This document shows, piece by piece, positions 1-7,699 of a stretch of 11,684 nt of DNA. Origin of the DNA: Cyanobacteria bacterium UBA8803 (GTDB lineage: Bacteria; Cyanobacteriota; Cyanobacteriia; Cyanobacteriales; Coleofasciculaceae); the NCBI GenBank assembly GCA_003505715.1, contig DNXU01000521.1, positions 2,353-14,036 on the forward strand, read 5' to 3'. The translations under genes and the position numbers were made by a program. The notes under the pieces are model-generated. The model saw only the letters and a program-made list of their open reading frames with translations. It ran no database searches and was not told where the DNA came from. Every line of letters starts with the position of its first letter. Position 1 is the stretch's first letter.

Positions 1-84
1 AGGGGGAGGGATTCGAACCCCCGTTGGCGGTTAAGCCAAAGCGGTTTTCAAGACCGCCGCGATAGACCACTCTGCCACCTCTCC
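1..84 (-). tRNA. tRNA-Ser (anticodon UGA), 3' end cut by window edge
   Basis: Read on the minus strand, the sequence folds as a class II tRNA. The acceptor 5' strand is GGAGAGG. The anticodon stem GCGGT/ACCGC encloses the loop CTTGAAA, so the anticodon is TGA. A long variable arm with the stem TTGGC/GCCAA is typical of tRNA-Ser, and the T arm has the loop TTCGAAT. It would decode UCA and related serine codons. The last two acceptor bases and the discriminator lie beyond the window. By eye there are two A·C mismatches: position 12 with 23 in the D stem, and position 5 with 68 in the acceptor stem. CCA appears not to be encoded within the visible part. Confidence 0.95.
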
Positions 85-92
85 AAGCTTAT

Positions 93-1049
93 CTATAATA
101 TCAAACCTGATGACTTCTGAGTGTAAACCGATTCTACCCTCATTGGTTCAGTACGCCGATACAACAACTGTTCCGATACCACAGTATACTCCTTCCCCAC
201 CCAAACCAGGAAAATTTCCGATACCACACCATCCTCCAAATAAACCACGGAAAAATTCCGCACTCGGTCGGTCTCTGTTTGAATAATCCGAGGTACGCTG
301 GCTGAATTTAAGTAAACGGTTCTCTGGGAACTCGTCGAGATCGCCGTTCGCAATCTTGTTTTAGTGTGGCGCAACTTGTGGTGCATGTGACCAAAAGTGA
401 CTAGGGGGATATTTTTACCCATCGCCTGAGTTTGGGCGATCGCTTCGGCAAAATCCGGGTCGCCATGATCCCCACCCAGCGGTTGCCAGTCCCTACCACA
501 AGGGGCTTCTGGCTCGTCCCCTAACCCTGTTGGCCCATTGTGTCCCATGAAAATAATCGTGTCATAGGTTGCACTTTGCGCCGCCGTGATAATTCGTTCC
601 ACTGACTCCTCAAAACTGTTAACCCCATACCTTTCCTGATAGAACTCCTCATTTTTCCAACCCGGACCTCCCCAGCTGAAAGGACGGCTGCCAACTACGG
701 AAAGCTGCAATTCGGGAAAGTCGCAATACCCATAACCGACATGAGTCTCCCCCAGCAAGTCTAACTGTTGCTGCACCCCGTCTTGTAGATTGCGGTCGTA
801 AGGGCATTTTTTTCTCCCCCAGTCTGAAGCGGTATACCAGGCATCGTGATTTCCCAAAATCGCTGCCTTGGGAAGATCGACCGAGGCGATCCGCCGCACT
901 ACATCTACTGACTCATTGCCAAAATCGCCAACAAACAGCACCAGGTCAACCCCCAAATAATGGAGAGCGATCGCATCCTCCGTTTCCCATTGATCGTGAA
1001 CGTCCCCAACGACAGCAATTTTGATGAGTTGATTCTGATGAGTAGTCAT
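93..1049 (-). CDS. Metallophosphoesterase (calcineurin-like), cyanobacterial TIGR04168-type
   Basis: A 318-residue protein of the calcineurin-like metallophosphoesterase superfamily, probably a soluble cytoplasmic hydrolase of phosphoesters with a two-metal centre. Its substrate is unknown. The metal-ligand motifs appear in order: GDVHDQ (residues 15-20), GDFGN (41-45), GNHD (66-69), then MGHNGPTG and FGHMHH in the C-terminal half. This order and spacing match, from memory, the cyanobacterial/plastid group TIGR04168. I chose the ATG at 1049 because AAGGG sits 9 bases upstream and the protein then begins just before the first beta strand (LIKIAVVGDVH). A longer frame from an ATG at 1082 would add MLEEGEQGNKI, which looks like translated leader. 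The gene is divergent from nadA, and the tRNA-Ser gene follows after 8 bases. Confidence 0.88.
   Translation of the reverse strand: MTTHQNQLIKIAVVGDVHDQWETEDAIALHYLGVDLVLFVGDFGNESVDVVRRIASVDLPKAAILGNHDAWYTASDWGRKKCPYDRNLQDGVQQQLDLLGETHVGYGYCDFPELQLSVVGSRPFSWGGPGWKNEEFYQERYGVNSFEESVERIITAAQSATYDTIIFMGHNGPTGLGDEPEAPCGRDWQPLGGDHGDPDFAEAIAQTQAMGKNIPLVTFGHMHHKLRHTKTRLRTAISTSSQRTVYLNSASVPRIIQTETDRVRNFSVVYLEDGVVSEIFLVWVGKEYTVVSEQLLYRRTEPMRVESVYTQKSSGLIL
95..100 (-). promoter_or_regulatory. Candidate -10 box for tRNA-Ser, overlapping the upstream stop codon
   Basis: On the minus strand TATTAT (5 of 6 matches to TATAAT) ends 10 bases before the mature tRNA 5' end. It shares a base with the TAG stop codon of the metallophosphoesterase gene (93-95). 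The spacing would start transcription close to the tRNA 5' end. No good -35 box is visible, so read-through from the upstream gene is an alternative. Confidence 0.35.
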
Positions 1050-1143
1050 AATTTTATTCCCTTGTTCACCCTCCTCCAGCATAAAAAAGCCTCATCCGTT
1101 TTGGGAAATAGGGCATGGAGATGCTATTTTTGGTAAAATTTAC

Positions 1144-1149
1144 TATAAT
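1144..1149 (+). promoter_or_regulatory. Probable -10 box of the nadA promoter
   Basis: A perfect TATAAT lies 38 bases before the nadA start, in the 137-bp gap between the divergent metallophosphoesterase and nadA. It would put the transcript start near 1156 and give a leader of about 30 bases. No convincing -35 box is visible 16-18 bases upstream. Confidence 0.5.
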
Positions 1150-1186
1150 TGCCATGGAAGTTTCACATTCCGGGTAACTCACAACT

Positions 1187-2158
1187 TTGTTTACGACTGC
1201 ACCTGCTCGAAAGACACCAACATTGGGATCTCTACCCAATGACCTGTTTGACGCCATTGATATCCTCAAGCGAGAACTCAATGCCGTCATTCTTGCTCAC
1301 TATTACCAAGATCCTGATATTCAGGATATCGCAGATTACCTGGGGGATTCTTTAGGACTTTCCCGACAAGCAGCTGGTACGAATGCCGATGTAATCGTTT
1401 TTGCTGGCGTCCACTTTATGGCAGAAACTGCCAAAATCCTCAATCCTGATAAGCTAGTCCTCTTACCAGACTTAAATGCTGGTTGCTCTCTTGCCGATAG
1501 TTGCCCTCCTGATGCCTTTGCTAAATTCAAGGCAGAACACCCTGATCATATCGTTGTTTCTTACATCAACTGTTCCGCCGAAATTAAGGCGATGAGCGAC
1601 ATCATTTGTACTAGCTCCAACGCCGTTCAAATTGTCAAGCAAATTCCGGAAGACCAACCGATTATTTTTGCTCCCGATCGGAATTTAGGGCGCTATGTGA
1701 TAGAACAGACTGGTCGCGACCTCTTGCTGTGGCAAGGTAGCTGCATTGTCCACGAAACCTTCTCAGAAAAGAGAATCGTCCAGCTCAAGATCGAACACCC
1801 AGACGCCGAGGTAATTGCTCACCCCGAGTGCGAACCCCCCGTGCTGCGTCATGCCAGTTACATCGGCTCGACTACAGCGCTACTGAAGTATGCGCGAACG
1901 AGTCCCAGTCAAGCCTTTATTGTGGCCACAGAACCGGGGATCATCCACCAAATGCAAAAGCAGACCCCCCACAAGCACTTCATCCCAGCGCCAGCAACCA
2001 ACAACTGTAACTGTAACGAATGTCCGTTCATGCGTCTCAACACTCTAGAAAAGCTGTATCTCGCCATGAAGAACCAACAGCCAGAAATTACTCTGCCAGA
2101 ACATATTCGATTAGCTGCCTTAAGACCGATTCAGCGCATGTTAGAAATGAGCTTATAG
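1187..2158 (+). CDS. nadA: Quinolinate synthase NadA
   Basis: A 323-residue quinolinate synthase. It condenses iminoaspartate with dihydroxyacetone phosphate to quinolinate in de novo NAD synthesis, using an oxygen-sensitive 4Fe-4S cluster. Family signatures are clear throughout: ILAHYYQ (35-41), [12 protein letters not shown] (72-83), [10 protein letters not shown] (97-106), TSSNAV (142-147), HPECEP (212-217), GSTTALL (227-233), and [10 protein letters not shown] near 273-282. By analogy with the family, the likely cluster ligands are Cys100, Cys215 and Cys279. Length is normal. The start is TTG at 1187: the resulting N-terminus (MFTTAPA) matches what I recall of cyanobacterial NadA, and the only upstream in-frame ATG (1154) runs into TAA at 1175. 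No nadB or nadC is adjacent, so the gene seems to stand alone. Confidence 0.97.
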   Translation: MFTTAPARKTPTLGSLPNDLFDAIDILKRELNAVILAHYYQDPDIQDIADYLGDSLGLSRQAAGTNADVIVFAGVHFMAETAKILNPDKLVLLPDLNAGCSLADSCPPDAFAKFKAEHPDHIVVSYINCSAEIKAMSDIICTSSNAVQIVKQIPEDQPIIFAPDRNLGRYVIEQTGRDLLLWQGSCIVHETFSEKRIVQLKIEHPDAEVIAHPECEPPVLRHASYIGSTTALLKYARTSPSQAFIVATEPGIIHQMQKQTPHKHFIPAPATNNCNCNECPFMRLNTLEKLYLAMKNQQPEITLPEHIRLAALRPIQRMLEMSL

Positions 2159-2196
2159 TTTTTTAACTAGGGGGAGACAAGATCGCTAATCAGCTA

Positions 2197-2229
2197 AGAT
2201 CCCCGACTTCTTTAAGAAGTCGGGGATCT
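2197..2229. repeat. Perfect 33-bp palindrome between convergent genes
   Basis: Two 16-bp arms (AGATCCCCGACTTCTT and its complement) flank a single central base. As RNA this is a very stable hairpin on either strand. It lies 38 bases after nadA and 25 bases after the end of the convergent AAA gene, where a shared terminator would sit. No T-run follows on either strand, however. From memory, very similar CCCCGACTTCTT palindromes are dispersed in many cyanobacterial genomes, so it is probably a mobile repeat, possibly recruited as a terminator. Confidence 0.75.
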
Positions 2230-2254
2230 GACATCTACGAATCCTCTAGGAGTG

Positions 2255-4708
2255 CTATAGCTCCGCAATAATCAACGGAAGTATTGCTGAAGATTGGAAA
2301 GATACATCTTTCCGAGAATTAGCCATTAGAGCCACATTTAAGTTTTCCAGCGATTCCACAAACCAGAGAATATTGTCTATAGTTTGAGATTCATAATGTT
2401 TGAACAAAATGGAAAATCGTTTTTCTAGATGAGGCTCAGCTTGGCGGGATAATAGCGCAATTTTGAGCAAAAGACCTGTTGTTCTCAGAGAACCGTTATT
2501 AGCAATTAAGTCAATAAAATACACATGTTCTGGTCGCTTGGGGCTTTGTACCAAAAAGTTAAACAGTTGACGACAAGTCTCTACTAATAGAAAGTTATTG
2601 ACTTTCTGAGAATCGCTTTCAGGGAAAATATTTTCTAACTGTTGAGACAAGCGCTGATTAAAATGATGCTTACCGTATTCGGGTTTAATCGATTCAATCA
2701 TGTACTCGTATAAATCTTTCTTGAAGTCTCGATAGGACGGAGTTTGACAAGTGCGAGCCAGGAATACCTGAGCCAAGTCTCTGTAAGTATGCGAGCCGTC
2801 AATTTTACCGACAAATTCCTTGAGAGCAAGCAGCAGTTGGCTATCGCTTAATAAAGTAGGATTATCCACAGGCTTTATGGTAGTCTGGCGGTCACAAGGA
2901 ATTTGCCGCACTAAATAATTCGCATATCGTAACAGATGCTCCCCAAATTGCCGCTGCTTTTGGGCTTGTAGTTGCAGAATTACTTCTTTATGCTCCGAAC
3001 AACTGCCATCACGCACCAGACAATGGGGATACAAGTAGGAATAGCGGCCTATTAACTCAACTAAGGGAGGATTGATTTCCTGGGGTGTCTTAGCCCTGTT
3101 TGGCTCAAAAACTAAAGCTATGCGTTCCAAATCCTGATATTCGTGACTTTTAACAAACTTCTGCACTAAATCTTGGACGCGCCTGCTCGACGGAGTTTGT
3201 TCAACCCTAGGAAAGTCGCTCTTAAATAGCCCGATCAACTGAGGGATCGCTAATTTGTGTTTGGGATGTCTTTGCCAGGGATTAATGAGAGTGTAGCAGC
3301 AGCGGTTGAGGATGTTTACAAATTGCTCCTCAGCTTGCTTAGAGGCGGTAATCTTGTCTAGTGCTGCCACAATTTCTCGATCTCGGTAGCCGCAGCCTTT
3401 AATAAACAGCATCCAAAAACGTTGGATTAAAAGTGTTGGCGATTCTTTTTGTACGCAGTCGATCAGGTGAGCATATAGCAGCTCCCGCCACAAACTGATA
3501 TCATCTTCCTCATCAATTGGCAGCGGTGGTGGTAACGACGGTGATGGTAGATGAACTTTAACCCAACTGAGATTGAAGACAGACTGGTAGATGCGGTTAT
3601 AAACTCTAAGCTTGCCCTCCTGCTTGACTACCAACCCTGATAGCCGCAACTCCATATGTACTGGACTGTCATAAGCTGGTACTTCCCCCCGTTGCAAAAT
3701 TTGTTGATAGAGTTTCAGTAGCTCAACAGTGCCCAACTCACTCCTGAGGATGCGATCGCGTATCGTCCTGAGATGCTCCGGCTCATCCGTTGCTTCCCAA
3801 TTGTCAATTAAGTGTTTGTGAACTATCTGCGCTACCCACTCGGCAATTGCACCTTGGGTTGTACTCCTCCTGTCCAACGTTGCTAAAGAGGTTTGGCTGC
3901 GCTTAAAGCTGCTTTCTCTCAACTCCTGCTCTTCTAATTCTTTAAGGATGAGCTGGCAAAGCTTTTGGGTGAGAAAAGGTTGTCCTCCCGTCCAAGCCAA
4001 CACTGCCTGAAGTACAGCTTGGGGGGCGTTCACTTTCCCATGCAATCCCCTAGCTAAAGGTTGAGCTTCCCGTTCCTCGAAACCAGATAGTGTAATGGGC
4101 AAACCAATATTGAAAGGTATACCATTGGTGTCTCGAATCAAATCAGATGGTGTGGCTACCCCCAGCAGAGTAAAGGTTAGGCTCTTGCCTTCAGACCATT
4201 CCGGTCGATTGTTATAACAAGCCTGAATCGCTGCCAAAAAATCATCTTTAAAATCTAGCCTGAGAATACTGTCGATTTCATCGAAAAAAATGACCAAGTT
4301 TTGCGAGACTGCTCCGAGCAGTTCCTCACCAATGAAGGCACTGAAGCGCTTCAAAGGAGAGAGAGCATCGCGATCGCGCCACCAGTTCAAAATATCAATC
4401 TTGTCTAACAGATTAAGGCTACTTGCTAGGGTGTAGATTATGTCGGCATACCATTTCATCTCCACAGAGCCAATCCCAGTTAGGTCAACCGCAGCACAAA
4501 TAATGCCTGACTCTTTGAGCTTCTCCATGGTTCGTACCCGCAAGCTTGACTTGCCCATCTGCCGGGAGTTCAAAACGTAGCAAAGTTTTCCCTCTTTTAG
4601 CGCTTGATAGAGTTCATCATCAGCTTGCCGCTTCACGTAGGTGAGAGCATCGATGGGTAGACTCCCCCCAACTTGGTAATCATAGGCTAAGTTATATTCC
4701 TTACTCAT
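2255..4708 (-). CDS. AAA-like P-loop ATPase with C-terminal module of unknown function (copy A)
   Basis: An 817-residue protein. Residues 1 to about 385 form the cyanobacterial 'AAA-like' ATPase domain (AAA_35 type, assigned from memory): [10 protein letters not shown] near the N-terminus, a P-loop NSRQMGKSS (47-55), Walker [10 protein letters not shown] (138-146), then [21 protein letters not shown] and [15 protein letters not shown], ending in a winged-helix-like stretch ([21 protein letters not shown]). A proline-rich linker (about 389-399) leads to a helical C-terminal module of some 400 residues with the motif [13 protein letters not shown] cannot assign that module a function. No signal peptide or membrane segment is seen. 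The ATG at 4708 is chosen over an in-frame ATG at 4735: AGGGGG lies 6 bases upstream, and copy B has ATT where the upper ATG would be. Likely ATP-dependent switch or scaffold. Confidence 0.85.
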   Translation of the reverse strand: MSKEYNLAYDYQVGGSLPIDALTYVKRQADDELYQALKEGKLCYVLNSRQMGKSSLRVRTMEKLKESGIICAAVDLTGIGSVEMKWYADIIYTLASSLNLLDKIDILNWWRDRDALSPLKRFSAFIGEELLGAVSQNLVIFFDEIDSILRLDFKDDFLAAIQACYNNRPEWSEGKSLTFTLLGVATPSDLIRDTNGIPFNIGLPITLSGFEEREAQPLARGLHGKVNAPQAVLQAVLAWTGGQPFLTQKLCQLILKELEEQELRESSFKRSQTSLATLDRRSTTQGAIAEWVAQIVHKHLIDNWEATDEPEHLRTIRDRILRSELGTVELLKLYQQILQRGEVPAYDSPVHMELRLSGLVVKQEGKLRVYNRIYQSVFNLSWVKVHLPSPSLPPPLPIDEEDDISLWRELLYAHLIDCVQKESPTLLIQRFWMLFIKGCGYRDREIVAALDKITASKQAEEQFVNILNRCCYTLINPWQRHPKHKLAIPQLIGLFKSDFPRVEQTPSSRRVQDLVQKFVKSHEYQDLERIALVFEPNRAKTPQEINPPLVELIGRYSYLYPHCLVRDGSCSEHKEVILQLQAQKQRQFGEHLLRYANYLVRQIPCDRQTTIKPVDNPTLLSDSQLLLALKEFVGKIDGSHTYRDLAQVFLARTCQTPSYRDFKKDLYEYMIESIKPEYGKHHFNQRLSQQLENIFPESDSQKVNNFLLVETCRQLFNFLVQSPKRPEHVYFIDLIANNGSLRTTGLLLKIALLSRQAEPHLEKRFSILFKHYESQTIDNILWFVESLENLNVALMANSRKDVSFQSSAILPLIIAEL

Positions 4709-4714
4709 GGGATG

Positions 4715-4720
4715 CCCCCT
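4715..4720 (-). promoter_or_regulatory. Ribosome binding site of AAA copy A
   Basis: Minus-strand AGGGGG lies 6 bases before the ATG at 4708. It is kept exactly before copy B. It decides the start in favour of MSKEYN rather than the upstream in-frame ATG at 4735. Confidence 0.65.
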
Positions 4721-4753
4721 CACCTCAGTAGACATGCGTCCGGTTATGCTCTG

Positions 4754-4785
4754 GGCAGCTTCTATCCTAGGAGAGATGCGCTGCC
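4754..4785 (-). promoter_or_regulatory. Leader hairpin upstream of AAA copy A
   Basis: Outer arms GGCAGC and GCTGCC enclose an inner near-palindrome centred on CCTAGG, 46-77 bases before the chosen ATG. The same 32-base structure occurs at 7479-7510 before copy B, with three substitutions only in its inner right arm. It could be a 5'-UTR control element or the site of a dimeric DNA-binding protein. Confidence 0.5.
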
Positions 4786-4935
4786 GCTAATACCTTACTC
4801 TCATGACTGGAGTTTTATCCTTAATTTACCCTCATCACCCCTTAGTCATAAACGGATCTTTACAAATAGATGTTTTGTCTTAGGCCATACTCTTGGTAAC
4901 TAAAGGATGAAGTCGCCAGCATTGAGTATCCAATT

Positions 4936-4968
4936 AGGTATATCTCTGAGTGTTGAAAGGTTATGCAA
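4936..4968 (-). promoter_or_regulatory. Conserved 33-bp upstream block of copy A (promoter or operator candidate)
   Basis: This block matches 7661-7693 with a single mismatch, while the flanking duplicated DNA is clearly more diverged. On the minus strand it holds TTGCAT, then 18 bases, then GATATA, a weak sigma-70-like pair. It lies about 230 bases upstream of the start. It may be the promoter, a binding site, or both. Confidence 0.4.
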
Positions 4969-5052
4969 ATGTAAAATAGGGATGAGAGGGAGAATCATTT
5001 TCATTGCTTCGTAGTAAGCACTCGCTCATAAGTTATGGAATGAAAGTATTTC

Positions 5053-7434
5053 CTATTTTCCAGATAGATAGTGGCTTAGTCCAGAAAGATCCATTTTTCC
5101 CAAATTTGTGCTTAAAGCAACATTTAAGTTTTCCAGCGATTCAACCAACCAGGAAACTTCGCTTACAGGCTGAGTACCATAGTGGTTAAACAATAGAGAA
5201 AATCTTTTTTCTAAATCGGTCTTGGTTTGGCGGGATAGCAGGGCAATCTTTAGTAAAAGAACTGTCGTTTTTAAAGAGCCATTGTTAGTAAGTAAGTCAA
5301 TAAAAAACAAGTGTTCTTCTTGCTCTGGGCTTTGTACCAAAAAGTTAAATAGTTGGCGGCAAGTTTCTCCTAGAAGGAAACTATCTAATGGTTCAAAATC
5401 ATAGTCTTTAAATGTGTTTTTTAGCTGATTATCCAAGCGCTGATTAAATTGATGCCTGCCGTATTCGGGTTTTATCGAAGCAATTAGATATTTGTATAAA
5501 TGTTTTTTAAAGTCCCCATAGGACAGATTTTGGCAAGTGCGAGCTAGAAAAGCTTGGGCTAAGTCTCTATAGGTATGAGACCCATCAACTTTGCCAACGA
5601 ATTCCTTGAGAGCAAGAAACAGTTGCTCATTGCTCAATTGGGTAGGATTTACGACGGAATTGAATATCTGAGCCGTTTCATTTGAGGCAGTATAGCTCTG
5701 GACAGGAACTTGCCGCACCAAGTAAGTGGCGTACTTGGACAGATCGATTTCAAATTGTTGCTGCTTTTGGACTTGAAGTTGCTCAATAACTTCTTTGTAC
5801 TCTGGCGTGCAGTCTTCATGCAGCAGGCAATGGGCATACAAGTAGGGATAGCGATCCATTAACTTGATTAACAAAGTCGAGTCTGAAGCTGGCTCCCTAG
5901 GCCCATCTACTGGAGTTTGGTCTATAGACGCAGCCAAGTATTCCAGATCTCTATATTCCTTACCCTTGACAAACATCACTACCAGTTCCTGCAAGGGGCG
6001 GCGGGAGTAAGATGGCTCAACTTTAGAGGAGGCACTCTTCAATAAGGCCACCAACTGAGGAATTACCAAGCGATGTTCGCGCTTTCCCAGCCAATGGTTG
6101 ATGAGAATATAGCAGCATCGATTCAGGATATTGTTAAACTCGCGCTCAGCCTGTTTTGAAGCAGCAATCTGATCTAGTACTGTGGTAATCCCAGGCTCTG
6201 GGTAGTCGGAACCTTCAATAAACAGCATCCGAAAGCGGTCAATTAACTGCATTGGAGACTCCTCTTGCACCCGGTAGATCAGGTGATCGAATAGGACTTG
6301 CTCCTGCAAGCTGATGTCAATGTTTTCATAGACATAATTTTCAACCCAACGCCGCTTAAATACAGACTGATAGATGCGGTTATAAACTGTTAACTTACCC
6401 TCTTGCTTGACCACCAACCCTGACAGTCGTAATTCCATCTGAACTGGGCTGTCATCGCTAGGAACTTCTCCTACTTGTAAAATTTGTTTGTAGAGTCTAA
6501 GTAGACTTTTAGACTGCTGGCTTTTAAGGATGCGACCGCGTATCGTCCTCAGATGCTCCGGCTCATCATTGGTTTCCCAGTTGTTAATCAAGTAATTTTT
6601 TACTACCCACGCCACCCAATCAGCCTGGGTAGGATATCTGAACTCTGAATCGGCATGAGTTAGGAGCAGCTGGCAAAGTTTTTGGGTAAGAAAAGGCTGA
6701 CCGCCTGTCCAGTTCAACACTTCCTTAAGTACTACTTTGGGGTTCCTCACCTGTCCCGCCAATCCCCGAGCTAACGGCTGAGCCTCGTGCCATTGAAAGC
6801 CACAAAGTTCGATAGCATGACCGATATTGAAGGGTTTGCCAGGTTCATCTCGAATCAAATCTGCGGGTGTTGCTGTCCCCATCAGGGTAAAGGTTAGGCT
6901 TTTGCCTTCTGACCATTCCGGTCGATGGTTATAGCAAGCCTGAATTCCTGCCAAAAAATCGGTTTTGAAATCTAACCGGAGAATACTATCAATTTCCTCG
7001 AAAAAAATGACCAGGTTTTGGGAGATCAAGCCGAGCAAGACGACACGGATAAACTCGCAAAAACGTGTCATGGGCGCGAGATAGGTGCGATCGCACCACC
7101 AAGTTGCGATATCAACCCGATCTAAAAGCTCGAGGCTACTGGCTAATTCGAAGGCTACACTAGCATACCATTGGTCTGGGGTAACGTGCTTTGAGTCAAT
7201 GGCACTTAAGTCCACCATACCACAGGCAATTCCTAAAGCTTGTAGCCTTTGCATGGTTCGTACCCGCAAGCTTGACTTGCCCATCTGCCGGGAATTCAGA
7301 ACGTAACAGAACTCTCCCTTCTTTAAGGCGTTATAGAGCTCATCATCGGCTTGACGTTTCACATAGGTTGGAGCATCAATAGGTAGACTCCCCCCAACAT
7401 GGTAATCATAGGCTGAGTTATATTCCTTGCTCAT
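5053..7434 (-). CDS. AAA-like P-loop ATPase with C-terminal module of unknown function (copy B)
   Basis: A 793-residue paralogue of copy A with the same layout. The AAA-like domain has [11 protein letters not shown]-loop NSRQMGKSS (47-55), [21 protein letters not shown], and [15 protein letters not shown]. The C-terminal module has [12 protein letters not shown], then [19 protein letters not shown] and [14 protein letters not shown]. Its Walker B reads LVIFFEEID (141-149), so the first acidic residue is Glu where copy A has Asp. It has three extra residues before WYA, and it lacks copy A's long insert after CQL and the proline-rich linker. The start at 7434 is supported by AGGGGG 6 bases upstream. 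A GTG at 7449 is also in frame, but the corresponding region in copy A looks like leader. Copy B is transcribed toward copy A across a 344-bp gap with its own repeated leader, so each copy may have its own promoter. Confidence 0.85.
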   Translation of the reverse strand: MSKEYNSAYDYHVGGSLPIDAPTYVKRQADDELYNALKKGEFCYVLNSRQMGKSSLRVRTMQRLQALGIACGMVDLSAIDSKHVTPDQWYASVAFELASSLELLDRVDIATWWCDRTYLAPMTRFCEFIRVVLLGLISQNLVIFFEEIDSILRLDFKTDFLAGIQACYNHRPEWSEGKSLTFTLMGTATPADLIRDEPGKPFNIGHAIELCGFQWHEAQPLARGLAGQVRNPKVVLKEVLNWTGGQPFLTQKLCQLLLTHADSEFRYPTQADWVAWVVKNYLINNWETNDEPEHLRTIRGRILKSQQSKSLLRLYKQILQVGEVPSDDSPVQMELRLSGLVVKQEGKLTVYNRIYQSVFKRRWVENYVYENIDISLQEQVLFDHLIYRVQEESPMQLIDRFRMLFIEGSDYPEPGITTVLDQIAASKQAEREFNNILNRCCYILINHWLGKREHRLVIPQLVALLKSASSKVEPSYSRRPLQELVVMFVKGKEYRDLEYLAASIDQTPVDGPREPASDSTLLIKLMDRYPYLYAHCLLHEDCTPEYKEVIEQLQVQKQQQFEIDLSKYATYLVRQVPVQSYTASNETAQIFNSVVNPTQLSNEQLFLALKEFVGKVDGSHTYRDLAQAFLARTCQNLSYGDFKKHLYKYLIASIKPEYGRHQFNQRLDNQLKNTFKDYDFEPLDSFLLGETCRQLFNFLVQSPEQEEHLFFIDLLTNNGSLKTTVLLLKIALLSRQTKTDLEKRFSLLFNHYGTQPVSEVSWLVESLENLNVALSTNLGKMDLSGLSHYLSGK

Positions 7435-7440
7435 GGGATG

Positions 7441-7446
7441 CCCCCT
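7441..7446 (-). promoter_or_regulatory. Ribosome binding site of AAA copy B
   Basis: Minus-strand AGGGGG lies 6 bases before the ATG at 7434, identical in sequence and spacing to copy A. It supports the MSKEYN start over the GTG at 7449. Confidence 0.65.
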
Positions 7447-7478
7447 CACATCAGTAGAAATGCGACCGTCTGCGAATT

Positions 7479-7510
7479 GGCAGCTTCTATCCTAGGCAGG
7501 ATGCGCTGCC
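7479..7510 (-). promoter_or_regulatory. Leader hairpin upstream of AAA copy B
   Basis: This is the counterpart of 4754-4785: the same GGCAGC/GCTGCC outer arms, with an inner stem ATCCT/AGGAT around a 4-base loop. Its three differences from copy A all fall in the inner right arm and still leave a foldable inner stem. Confidence 0.5.
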
Positions 7511-7660
7511 ACTGATACCTTACCCTCATGGCAGGAATTTTATCCTTAATATAGCCTGATCATCCGTTACCCATAAACTCGTCTTGATAAATCGATGTTT
7601 TGTAATAGGCGATCGCCTTGGTAACTAACGGATGAACTCTACAAGAGTGAGTATCTAACT

Positions 7661-7693
7661 AGGTATATCTCTGAGTGTTGAGAGGTTATGCAA
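7661..7693 (-). promoter_or_regulatory. Conserved 33-bp upstream block of copy B (promoter or operator candidate)
   Basis: It differs from 4936-4968 at one base. It lies only 7 bases past the stop codon of the small upstream gene, so copy B may have a promoter of its own as well as read-through from that gene. Confidence 0.4.
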
Positions 7694-7699
7694 AAAAGT

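Larger units (their letters stand above)
4709..4979 (-). repeat. Duplicated upstream leader, copy A
   Basis: The noncoding DNA before copy A can be aligned by eye over about 270 bp with that before copy B (7435-7720). It therefore belongs to the tandem duplication. Similarity is patchy: near-identical blocks alternate with diverged DNA. Copy B carries about 13 extra bases near its distal end (around 7694-7706). The rest of the 344-bp gap (4980-5052) is the 3' flank of copy B. It shows only a weak 5-bp hairpin (TGCTT/AAGCA, 5005-5020) and no clear terminator. Confidence 0.75.

Noticed and set aside
1066..2010. Several open frames overlapping nadA and its promoter region on both strands.
   Set aside because: They lie inside or across a clear nadA reading frame, lack ribosome sites, and encode sequences without family features.
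4712..4903. A plus-strand 63-codon frame in the leader of AAA copy A.
   Set aside because: No obvious protein family and no ribosome site. The region is explained as a duplicated 5' leader of the minus-strand gene.
5004..5837. Open frames on both strands overlapping the 3' half of AAA copy B.
   Set aside because: They are other-frame readings of a well-supported gene whose frame is conserved in copy A.
2255..7434. The two AAA genes considered as one gene split by a frameshift.
   Set aside because: Each has its own start, ribosome site, full ATPase domain and full C-terminal module, and the second begins with a repeated leader. This is tandem duplication, not a split gene.
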